In this document: positions 1 through 5,842 of the stretch, piece by piece
Numbering within the stretch: the first letter of the stretch is position 1
Layout: every line of letters starts with the position of its first letter
NCBI GenBank assembly: GCA_023229135.1
Contig: JALNZT010000068.1
Span: forward strand, 1 to 11,173
Source: Bacteroidales bacterium
Lineage (GTDB): Bacteria > Bacteroidota > Bacteroidia > Bacteroidales > F082
DNA length: 11,173 nt
Direction: 5' to 3'
Notes under the pieces: generated by a model
What the model saw: only the letters and a program-made list of their open reading frames with translations
Databases searched by the model: none
What the model was told of the DNA's origin: nothing
Translations under genes and position numbers: made by a program

Positions 1-257
1 CCGATGTAGTGATTTATCGCGTTCATTTCGACCAGGCAGTCGGCTCCTTCGTTGGTAGCCAGTTCTTCTCTTTCCTTTACGCCTTCGCATCCGTTGTACA
101 CGCCATTAAATTTAAAGTTAACGCGAATACCTTTAGGATACATGGATTTAGGATATTGAATACTCTGTAAGGAAACTCCCCAAATGGGTGTAAAATAAGT
201 TATACCAACCAGTATTACACCAATGATTGCGAAAATGAGATACGATTTTGATTTCAT
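1..257 (-). CDS. NosZ-linked conserved membrane-anchored protein (NHYIG motif), partial
   Basis: The first 85 codons are present and the C-terminus lies beyond the left edge. The start at 257 is the first ATG, 23 bp after the stop of the cytochrome gene, so the two are probably co-transcribed. Residues 6-23 form a hydrophobic N-terminal segment (YLIFAIIGVILVGITYF) that is likely a membrane anchor or uncleaved signal. The visible part ends in MNAINHYIG. As I recall, small proteins with an N-terminal membrane segment and an NHYIGM-type motif recur beside nosZ, nosL and nosD in Bacteroidota nos clusters. Their biochemical role is unknown to me. C57 and C74 (in YNGC and ADCL) could form a disulfide or bind metal, but this is speculation. 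The nos role rests on position and motif; the gene call itself is solid. Confidence 0.8.
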   Translation of the reverse strand, partial: MKSKSYLIFAIIGVILVGITYFTPIWGVSLQSIQYPKSMYPKGIRVNFKFNGVYNGCEGVKEREELATNEGADCLVEMNAINHYI

Positions 258-280
258 GATAAAGTAATTTTCTTAAACAA

Positions 281-655
281 TTATTTTACTGGTTTTACGC
301 CGGCTTTGTCCATCATATAACTGATGGCATCAAACATGTCCTGCTCGCTGCAGTCCATACAGGTACCTTTTTCCGGCATCACACCATATTTTCCGGTATA
401 ACCCGACATGGCACTTTGTGTAAGCGTCGCCATACCTTTGGCAGCATTCTCTTCCCAGCGTGGCTTATCGGTAAGCGCAGCAGCACCGGCAACACCAGTC
501 ATGTGACAGGCTATACATGCTTTTTTATAAATTGCTTCACCATTAGCGAGATTGGCCGTCATGGCGTCTCCGCCCCCACCACCGCCTCCGCAGCTGCTAA
601 GCAGAATCCCAAAAAGTAGTCCTCCAAATAAGGAAATGAATGTTCTTTTAATCAT
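281..655 (-). CDS. Small c-type cytochrome lipoprotein, cytochrome c5-like
   Basis: This 124-aa exported monoheme cytochrome probably donates electrons to the NosZ proteins encoded upstream. The N-terminus has a hydrophobic signal ending in a lipobox (LSSC, C22) and then a run of glycines, a typical flexible lipoprotein linker. The heme-binding motif is CIACH (C47, C50, H51). M93 in GVMPEKG is the likely distal ligand. It is followed by a second cysteine pair (C99, C102 in TCMDCSEQD) and a helix ending ISYMM. The MPxKG-x-C-x2-C arrangement is characteristic of the cytochrome c5 group, where the extra cysteines form a disulfide rather than bind heme. The gene lies 98 bp downstream of the 793-aa NosZ-like gene, separated by a strong hairpin and a candidate promoter of its own. 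Small cytochromes are common between nosZ and nosL in Bacteroidota clusters. The actual redox partner is inferred from position. Confidence 0.92.
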   Translation of the reverse strand: MIKRTFISLFGGLLFGILLSSCGGGGGGGDAMTANLANGEAIYKKACIACHMTGVAGAAALTDKPRWEENAAKGMATLTQSAMSGYTGKYGVMPEKGTCMDCSEQDMFDAISYMMDKAGVKPVK

Positions 656-699
656 TTAATAAATTGTTTGAGTTAATGATAGTGTTTATTAATCACTGC

Positions 700-707
700 C
701 AAAGTTA
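700..707 (-). promoter_or_regulatory. Candidate Bacteroidota -7 element for the cytochrome gene
   Basis: Read on the minus strand this is TAACTTTG, an exact match to the Bacteroidota -7 consensus TAnnTTTG. It lies about 45 bp before the cytochrome start and just after the intercistronic hairpin. No clear -33 TTTG is visible at normal spacing, so the call is tentative. If real, it would let the cytochrome and downstream accessory genes be transcribed separately from the two NosZ genes. Confidence 0.45.
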
Positions 708-711
708 CAAT

Positions 712-745
712 TTTATCTGGGAGCTAAGCTTGGCTCCCAGATAAA
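712..745 (-). terminator. Intercistronic hairpin between NosZ-like gene and cytochrome gene
   Basis: This is a perfect 13-bp inverted repeat: TTTATCTGGGAGC at 712-724 pairs with GCTCCCAGATAAA at 733-745 around an 8-nt loop. It starts 9 bp after the stop codon of the 793-aa NosZ-like gene. On the minus-strand transcript it is followed by AAAUUG rather than a proper U tract, so it is not a textbook intrinsic terminator. It may be a partial terminator, an RNA 3'-end stabiliser or a processing site that sets the ratio of NosZ to downstream products. The stem is certain; the function is inferred. Confidence 0.6.
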
Positions 746-753
746 GTTTAAGT

Positions 754-3135
754 TTATTGCGCGTTAAGGAATTGGGTGGTGCGAATCTTCATATAAGTGA
801 TGATTTTCGCGACATCTTCCTCCGAAACGTTCTGATTCGGCATGGCCAGCTTATAACGTTGGCGCATGGCTTCAATATCAGCTTCACTAAAGTGGCCTTC
901 TGGGTTCATGATCCATGACTTGAGCCATTCATCGCTACGACGTTTGTCAACCATCAGCAGGTCGGGTCCGTTGAAGTCTTCACCAAATTTATGACAGGCA
1001 TTACATCCATAATTCAAGAATTCCATTTCGCCTTCAAGCAGGTTTTTCATTTCTATTGCAGAGGGCTGGAAAGACTGCATCTGCATATCGGTCTGCACCC
1101 GTTTTGAATAGGCCAGCAGGCGTTCGCTTTCGGCTGCTTCATTATGTTTCACGGTGAGGTAACCCTGTAGTTTACGGCTATCGGCATTGTGATAGTTATC
1201 CAGTAGCAAAGGATACATACCTGCACGTGAGGCTTTAAATGCCAAAGTAGCTGTTTCGCCGGGGCGCCAGCGATACATCTGGTCGTATGCTGTAATCTCA
1301 TACACATAATGATCCAGCTTGGTGTCGCCCAGATTGGTGATATGGATTTCCACATCTTGGCCTTGATTTACTGTAATATTGCCTGGTTTTACAACACCAT
1401 TATCAATCGTTGCAAAAACATGGATGGTTTTTCCCCGGGTTTCTATTCTTTCAGCACCTGCTTGGGTATAATAAGGTGATTTTTTCATCTTGTAAATATC
1501 CGTTCCAACAGGATAAGTTTCAACCGACTCGAAATTGTCTTTAGAGATCAAAACGGTGTAGTGAGGCTCGCCCATCGGCAGTGGCAAGTCATACAGGATT
1601 GACATCTTATCGCCTTCAATATCTATTAATTGGTGATTTTGAGGATGCAATGGGCCAACCGGATTAAAACGGTCGATGGACAATTTGTTGAGCGAAATAA
1701 GGTATTTCCCGTGAGGGTTGATTGCATCGCCATGAGCTGCCACCAGGTGACCCACATTATAGTGCGACGAAACATAGTCTAACACTTTCAGGTTGATATA
1801 ATCCCATTTAGTAATTCTGGAATCCACGTAAACTGAAGTATAAATTACGCCAGGTTCTTTGTCATACTGATTGTGCAAAGGTCCTAAGCCAACTTCTACG
1901 CTACCATGAAGTGCGGTCTCGAGTGCGATAACAGGGATACCAAACTCGTCAGTGCTTTCGAAGTTTTTATCTTTGATGGCTTGTGTAATTTTCTCCCAGG
2001 AATAAACCCAGGCATGAGAATCGAGCTTACCGGCCACCACGATATATTTTCCATCAGGGCTAACATCAACACCATGAGGTGATTTTGGCTCGGGAATCAG
2101 GAAAAAGATACCGTTTTCAACAGCCACATCAATAGGAATAACTTTATGTCCGTTTATTACTTTATACTTTCCTTGTTTTATAAGCTCTTCAGCTTGCTTC
2201 CAATTTACCACATGCAGGTAATCCACGTCGCGTGAGGAGCAGCCGGCTTCAAAGGGAGGGCGGCCACTTTCAATACCACCAATATACATCTCCGTGCAGA
2301 AGGAGTTGGTAAATGACCAGCCATAGCTTGCCAACTTACCCATATCGGTAAGGTCTTGGGTGTAAGGAGGAAACTCCATTGTAAAAGAGTTTGCCTCATC
2401 AATTTTCCCGATCTCGTTATCGAATTTCCAGTAGGTGATTCCACCACGCCAGTATTTCTTGAAGTTGGATTCCGTCAGTGGGTAATACTTACGATCTAAG
2501 GGAGCGGGATATTGTGCTGCTTCGCCAATATACTCAGAATTGGGCGTAAAGAAACAGCCACCATGGTTACTTCTGTAGATGGGGTTATTTACGGTTTGTT
2601 TAAGCTCCCAGTCTTTCAGCGAAACCACGAAAATCCTCGGGTTGGCTTTGTCGTTGACTACAGCCCATTTTCCGTTATAATCCCCATCGGTTTCAGAAAA
2701 TCCCGGGTGGTGGGTGTCGCCCCAGTCAATCACTTGACCGTCGATATAGCCAGATTGCAGCACTTCTTCGCTTTCTTTGCTATAGCCAAAGCCGTTTACA
2801 GGCTGACGCGAACTGGTAGGCACATATTTTACCATACGCATGGATGGAACGGTGTACATGATCATGTTGCCGGCTTGACCGCCCGAGTTGAGTGCCACAT
2901 ATTCGTCTTTGAGGTTATCGGGCGTATAGGTTTTTGCTGCTGCCAGCACATCATCGGCATTCAGGCCACGACGTTTTACTACTTCGCCAAACGATTCCTT
3001 TCCATAAGGAGCTCCTGAAACTCCGGCCTTTGATTTGCCTCCTTTGTCGCCGCATGAAGTCATTAGCGCCATTGCCACAATGACCATTGCAGCCATCAGA
3101 AGACCAGGACTGGTGTATTGATTATATTTTTTCAT
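754..3135 (-). CDS. nosZ: NosZ-like nitrous oxide reductase, CuZ-bearing subunit with fused cytochrome c domain; CuA ligands lost
   Basis: This 793-aa clade II (Sec-type) NosZ carries the catalytic site for N2O reduction. The signal has no twin arginine and ends in a lipobox (MTSC, C28), so it is a probable lipoprotein. A seven-bladed propeller spans about 45-565. All seven CuZ histidines can be placed by motif: H142 and H143 (GDTHHP), H191 (NHGG), H354 (SPHGVD), H421 (GLGPLH), H463 (VGHL) and H525 (EPHY). A cupredoxin domain follows (about 570-665), but its CuA site is gone: C, C, H and M are replaced by L645, H649, S653 and L656, and the upstream histidine aligns with Y610 (H609 is next to it). 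Residues 690-793 are a monoheme cytochrome c domain (CNACH, C711/C714/H715; likely Met ligand M765 in LAMPNQ). A C-terminal heme domain is known from epsilonproteobacterial cNosZ. The gene lies 32 bp downstream of the CuA-bearing paralogue. By itself it lacks the usual electron-entry centre. Confidence 0.93.
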   Translation of the reverse strand: MKKYNQYTSPGLLMAAMVIVAMALMTSCGDKGGKSKAGVSGAPYGKESFGEVVKRRGLNADDVLAAAKTYTPDNLKDEYVALNSGGQAGNMIMYTVPSMRMVKYVPTSSRQPVNGFGYSKESEEVLQSGYIDGQVIDWGDTHHPGFSETDGDYNGKWAVVNDKANPRIFVVSLKDWELKQTVNNPIYRSNHGGCFFTPNSEYIGEAAQYPAPLDRKYYPLTESNFKKYWRGGITYWKFDNEIGKIDEANSFTMEFPPYTQDLTDMGKLASYGWSFTNSFCTEMYIGGIESGRPPFEAGCSSRDVDYLHVVNWKQAEELIKQGKYKVINGHKVIPIDVAVENGIFFLIPEPKSPHGVDVSPDGKYIVVAGKLDSHAWVYSWEKITQAIKDKNFESTDEFGIPVIALETALHGSVEVGLGPLHNQYDKEPGVIYTSVYVDSRITKWDYINLKVLDYVSSHYNVGHLVAAHGDAINPHGKYLISLNKLSIDRFNPVGPLHPQNHQLIDIEGDKMSILYDLPLPMGEPHYTVLISKDNFESVETYPVGTDIYKMKKSPYYTQAGAERIETRGKTIHVFATIDNGVVKPGNITVNQGQDVEIHITNLGDTKLDHYVYEITAYDQMYRWRPGETATLAFKASRAGMYPLLLDNYHNADSRKLQGYLTVKHNEAAESERLLAYSKRVQTDMQMQSFQPSAIEMKNLLEGEMEFLNYGCNACHKFGEDFNGPDLLMVDKRRSDEWLKSWIMNPEGHFSEADIEAMRQRYKLAMPNQNVSEEDVAKIITYMKIRTTQFLNAQ

Positions 3136-3167
3136 AACACATTATTTCTTGATGATTAACTTAATGA

Positions 3168-5420
3168 TTACATGTTGATTTGTTCGGACAACAATTTCTT
3201 GGCGCGCAGGCCTACGTCAGCAGTTTTTATCTGATACTGGAAATACTGTTCAGCCCACAGGAATGCGTCTTTCCATTGTCCTTCAGCGGCATAGCGTTCG
3301 TAATTGGCTTTGGAAGTTTTGGCCAGCTCCATTTGGTCGAGCGCGTCAACTACCAAGGCTTCAACGTAAGGATATTTTTGATAATCATTTTCTTTAAGAT
3401 AAGCTACCACACTATTGATAACATCTTGTGTTTCATTAATAACCTTTATTTTATCATCAAAATTCTTTTTGTATTCAGCCAGTTGATCAGCCGACAGTAC
3501 AACACCTGCTTCATCTTCAGCTTTTGACACATAACCTTTTGGTCTTACCATCAAAATTCCTTCCATCTCTAAGTGAAGCGCTGAACAGAACTCCGTACAA
3601 TAATAAGGGAAGGCACCTGATCTATCTGCTGTAAAAGTGAGTGAAGCTGTTTTTCCGGGCTCAAAACTGCCGTGAACGCCATAAGTGGAAACGGTGAAAC
3701 CGTGGGTTTCATCTTCTGCTCTTTCGAGGTTGGTAAGGTGGAAAGTAACCACGTCGCCTTCTTCCACTTCAACAATTTCGGGGGTGATATGTGACCGGAT
3801 TAAAGTGCCAAAAATGTGCACCCGATTGCCTTCACGTTCAATTTTTTCTTGCCCGGCAACAGTTTTAAACCTTGAGATTTCACCTGTGCGCGTATTGGTT
3901 CCCAATGGATAACGAATGATAGGCTTGATGACTGTGCGCAGCACACTTACCGAACCGTACATATTGGCTTGTGGAATCGACATGGTATAAATATCACGCA
4001 TTACATCTGATGAAATATCAATCAAGTGGTTATAACTTGGGCGTGTGGGACCGGTGTTGATCATATTATCGAACAAGCCTTCTTTATTCACTACAGTAAG
4101 ATAATTGGAGTGTGGCTCGTTTGAATTGCCCTGAGGCGTCATCAAATGACCTGGTTTAAAAGTTAGTTCTAATGCCTGTTCAACGGCAAGGGTTTGGTAG
4201 TTCCAGCGCACGATTTTTTTATCGTTATAAACAGAAGCATAAACTACATTAGGACGATAATCAAAGGCCAGGTCAATCACCTTATCTCCAAGATTTAAAG
4301 AGCCATGCAGCACACTTTCTGAACTTATTTGAGGAATTCCAAGGAGGTCTTTCTCATACGTTTTTTGTTCGAGTATAGTTTTCAGCTTGGCGAAGTCGAA
4401 AACCTGTGCTGTATTGGCTGCCGTAATAAAATACTTATCACTTGGATCAACTTTTATGCTCATTGCAGCCTGATCAACTGGAATTAAAGCAAAAACACCT
4501 GCTTCAATGGCCGTTTCAAAAGGAATAACTTCAAACTCATTAATGGTTTTTGTTTGGAGCGATCGGGCCTTTAGATAGTCATATACGTAAACGAAATTTT
4601 GATCTTCGAAAGATGCCAATCCAACCAGCAGTCCGTCATTGGCACCACGCCCTACATCAAAATAGCCGAGAGTAATTGGAGGCAATTCAAGGGTAAAGGA
4701 CTTTTCTTTAAGCATACGTCCAACGTGGTGGCCACTGCCTGCCTCATCATCTGTATCTTCAAATTTCCATGCTGTGATACCCGATTTGAACTTTTCTAAG
4801 TATTCAGTTTCGGGGTTGGCTTCGCGATGGTCCCAGGGTGTGGGATACTCGCTGGTTTGAAACACGTAATCATTGTTTTGCGAAACCGCAACGCCGGGAA
4901 AGGCATTGATAAAGAGCGGGTGCATGAGTACCTGTTTGGTTTCGAAGTCGTCGAGGCCAAGCAGCGCGATGCGTGAGTTGGCTCCGTCAGAATAAAACAG
5001 GTATTTTCCGTTGTATTTGCCATCGGTTTCGCTCAGAGCCGGAAAGCGCATATCACCATATTTAAGTAAGGTGTTGTCGAGCGATCCTTTTTTGAGCATC
5101 AAAGTGCTTTCATCATCAAATCCGTAGCCCTGCCAGGGTTCGGGAGAAAAAACACCTACATACTTATAAATACGCATCGAAGGCAATCCATAAACAATCA
5201 TAGTTCCTGAATTGCCGGAGCCTACAAAGGCAAAATACTCATCACGTCCGCCGCGAGGCATAAATGTTTTGGCAGCTGCCAGAACATCCTCGTCATTCAG
5301 ACCACGGGTTTTCTTAACGTCTGCAAGTGTTTTTTGCTGTGCCACTGCATCAGACATCACCACAAACGCCAATAACAGGCTTACGAGAGCAACTGTTAAA
5401 GCTTTAAAAAAATGCTTCAT
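3168..5420 (-). CDS. nosZ: NosZ paralogue, CuA-bearing subunit; CuZ ligands lost
   Basis: This 750-aa protein is homologous over its length to the downstream NosZ; both share RGLN-x-DVLAAAKT near the N-terminus, PSMR-x2-KY, and SETDG-x-YNGK. The Sec signal peptide probably ends at AVA-Q (about residue 27) with no lipobox, so it should be soluble in the periplasm. The cupredoxin domain (about 535-628) has a complete CuA set: H573 (THGF), C608, C612, H616 and M619 in YYCTEFCSALHLEM. The spacing equals that of canonical NosZ, with E610 at the backbone-carbonyl position. The propeller has lost CuZ: aligned positions are R125, F126, F174, M320, D383 and Y488, and only H425 (PGHL) remains. It also lacks part of a central loop found in the paralogue. 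Residues 630-750 form a helical tail without heme motif. It is first in the operon. It cannot be a normal NosZ alone; partnership with the 793-aa protein is inferred. Confidence 0.9.
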   Translation of the reverse strand: MKHFFKALTVALVSLLLAFVVMSDAVAQQKTLADVKKTRGLNDEDVLAAAKTFMPRGGRDEYFAFVGSGNSGTMIVYGLPSMRIYKYVGVFSPEPWQGYGFDDESTLMLKKGSLDNTLLKYGDMRFPALSETDGKYNGKYLFYSDGANSRIALLGLDDFETKQVLMHPLFINAFPGVAVSQNNDYVFQTSEYPTPWDHREANPETEYLEKFKSGITAWKFEDTDDEAGSGHHVGRMLKEKSFTLELPPITLGYFDVGRGANDGLLVGLASFEDQNFVYVYDYLKARSLQTKTINEFEVIPFETAIEAGVFALIPVDQAAMSIKVDPSDKYFITAANTAQVFDFAKLKTILEQKTYEKDLLGIPQISSESVLHGSLNLGDKVIDLAFDYRPNVVYASVYNDKKIVRWNYQTLAVEQALELTFKPGHLMTPQGNSNEPHSNYLTVVNKEGLFDNMINTGPTRPSYNHLIDISSDVMRDIYTMSIPQANMYGSVSVLRTVIKPIIRYPLGTNTRTGEISRFKTVAGQEKIEREGNRVHIFGTLIRSHITPEIVEVEEGDVVTFHLTNLERAEDETHGFTVSTYGVHGSFEPGKTASLTFTADRSGAFPYYCTEFCSALHLEMEGILMVRPKGYVSKAEDEAGVVLSADQLAEYKKNFDDKIKVINETQDVINSVVAYLKENDYQKYPYVEALVVDALDQMELAKTSKANYERYAAEGQWKDAFLWAEQYFQYQIKTADVGLRAKKLLSEQINM

Positions 5421-5510
5421 GATTTTGGGATTTGGTTAAAATTCAAATTTTCGTTCTTACAAAAAGAAAATGATTCCATTTTTTAAGGATTTATACCCTT
5501 TTTGCACAAA

Positions 5511-5518
5511 CAAAATTA
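5511..5518 (-). promoter_or_regulatory. Candidate Bacteroidota -7 element for the NosZ operon
   Basis: Read on the minus strand this is TAATTTTG, an exact TAnnTTTG match 90 bp before the start of the 750-aa NosZ-like gene. The -33 position holds only TTTT, so the promoter looks weak and could depend on an activator. Confidence 0.45.
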
Positions 5519-5580
5519 ACAAGCCCAATGCCGGTAAAAAAATATAAGGTGTTCCAAAACCTGAATCCAAACCATTTTCC

Positions 5581-5594
5581 TTGTTTTAGAACAT
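5581..5594. promoter_or_regulatory. Candidate operator, inverted repeat TTGTT-N4-AACAT
   Basis: TTGTTTTAGAACAT has 5-bp half-sites with a 4-bp spacer and one mismatch in symmetry. The geometry equals that of CRP/FNR-family sites (TTGAT-N4-ATCAA), a family that often controls denitrification genes. A near-identical element lies at 5698. Its centre is about 70 bp upstream of the candidate nos -7 box. In AT-rich DNA such short repeats can arise by chance. Confidence 0.25.
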
Positions 5595-5697
5595 TCTTAA
5601 AGTGCGTTTCCATATCATTTAATCGGAATTTCAATACTTCTTTTCATGTTTTTTACAATTAATAATCAATTACATACACTCTTTGACCATTTTTATT

Positions 5698-5711
5698 TTG
5701 TTCAATAACAA
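5698..5711. promoter_or_regulatory. Candidate operator, perfect inverted repeat TTGTT-N4-AACAA
   Basis: TTGTTCAATAACAA is a perfect 5-4-5 inverted repeat with CRP/FNR-like geometry. It sits immediately upstream of the AraC gene's -7 box and overlaps its TTTTG -33-like element (5696-5700), a position compatible with repression of the regulator. Together with the 5581 copy it may connect both divergent transcripts to one redox or NO sensor. No direct evidence. Confidence 0.3.
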
Positions 5712-5722
5712 GAATTTTATGC

Positions 5723-5730
5723 TATATTTG
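5723..5730 (+). promoter_or_regulatory. Candidate Bacteroidota -7 element for the AraC-type regulator gene
   Basis: TATATTTG matches TAnnTTTG exactly and has a TTTTG (5696-5700) 22 bp upstream as possible -33 element, within the range seen in this phylum. The leader to the start codon at 5843 would be about 105 nt. Confidence 0.55.
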
Positions 5731-5842
5731 TGATGTTTTAGCTGAGCCACTGTTTAAAGCTGGTTTTGAAACAAAATAACAGTAGAAAAGACAGTTAAAG
5801 CACAAAAAATGCAGGTTAAAATCCTGCCAATTACAAACCGAG

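Larger units (their letters stand above)
5421..5842. other. Divergent intergenic promoter region between NosZ operon and AraC gene
   Basis: This is 422 bp of AT-rich DNA without a convincing gene; the one ATG-started frame reaching into it (5809) merely overlaps the regulator in another frame. It holds candidate promoters for both flanking genes and two similar inverted repeats of the form TTGTT-N4-AACAA/T. I see no riboswitch, tRNA or terminator. Confidence 0.7.

Noticed and set aside
1141..1428. H609 and H649 of the 793-aa protein as a remaining CuA site
   Set aside because: H649 sits where a bridging cysteine belongs and H609 is one residue off; with both cysteines, the second histidine and the methionine missing, a binuclear CuA is not possible.
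2512..3018. 168-codon open frame on the plus strand inside the 793-aa NosZ-like gene
   Set aside because: It is an antisense shadow with no family resemblance; the minus-strand protein is clearly the real one.
3168..5420. HH pair at residues 231-232 of the 750-aa NosZ-like protein as a surviving CuZ ligand pair
   Set aside because: It lies in an insertion (GSGHHVGR) far from the aligned DTHHP position, which is MRFP in this protein.
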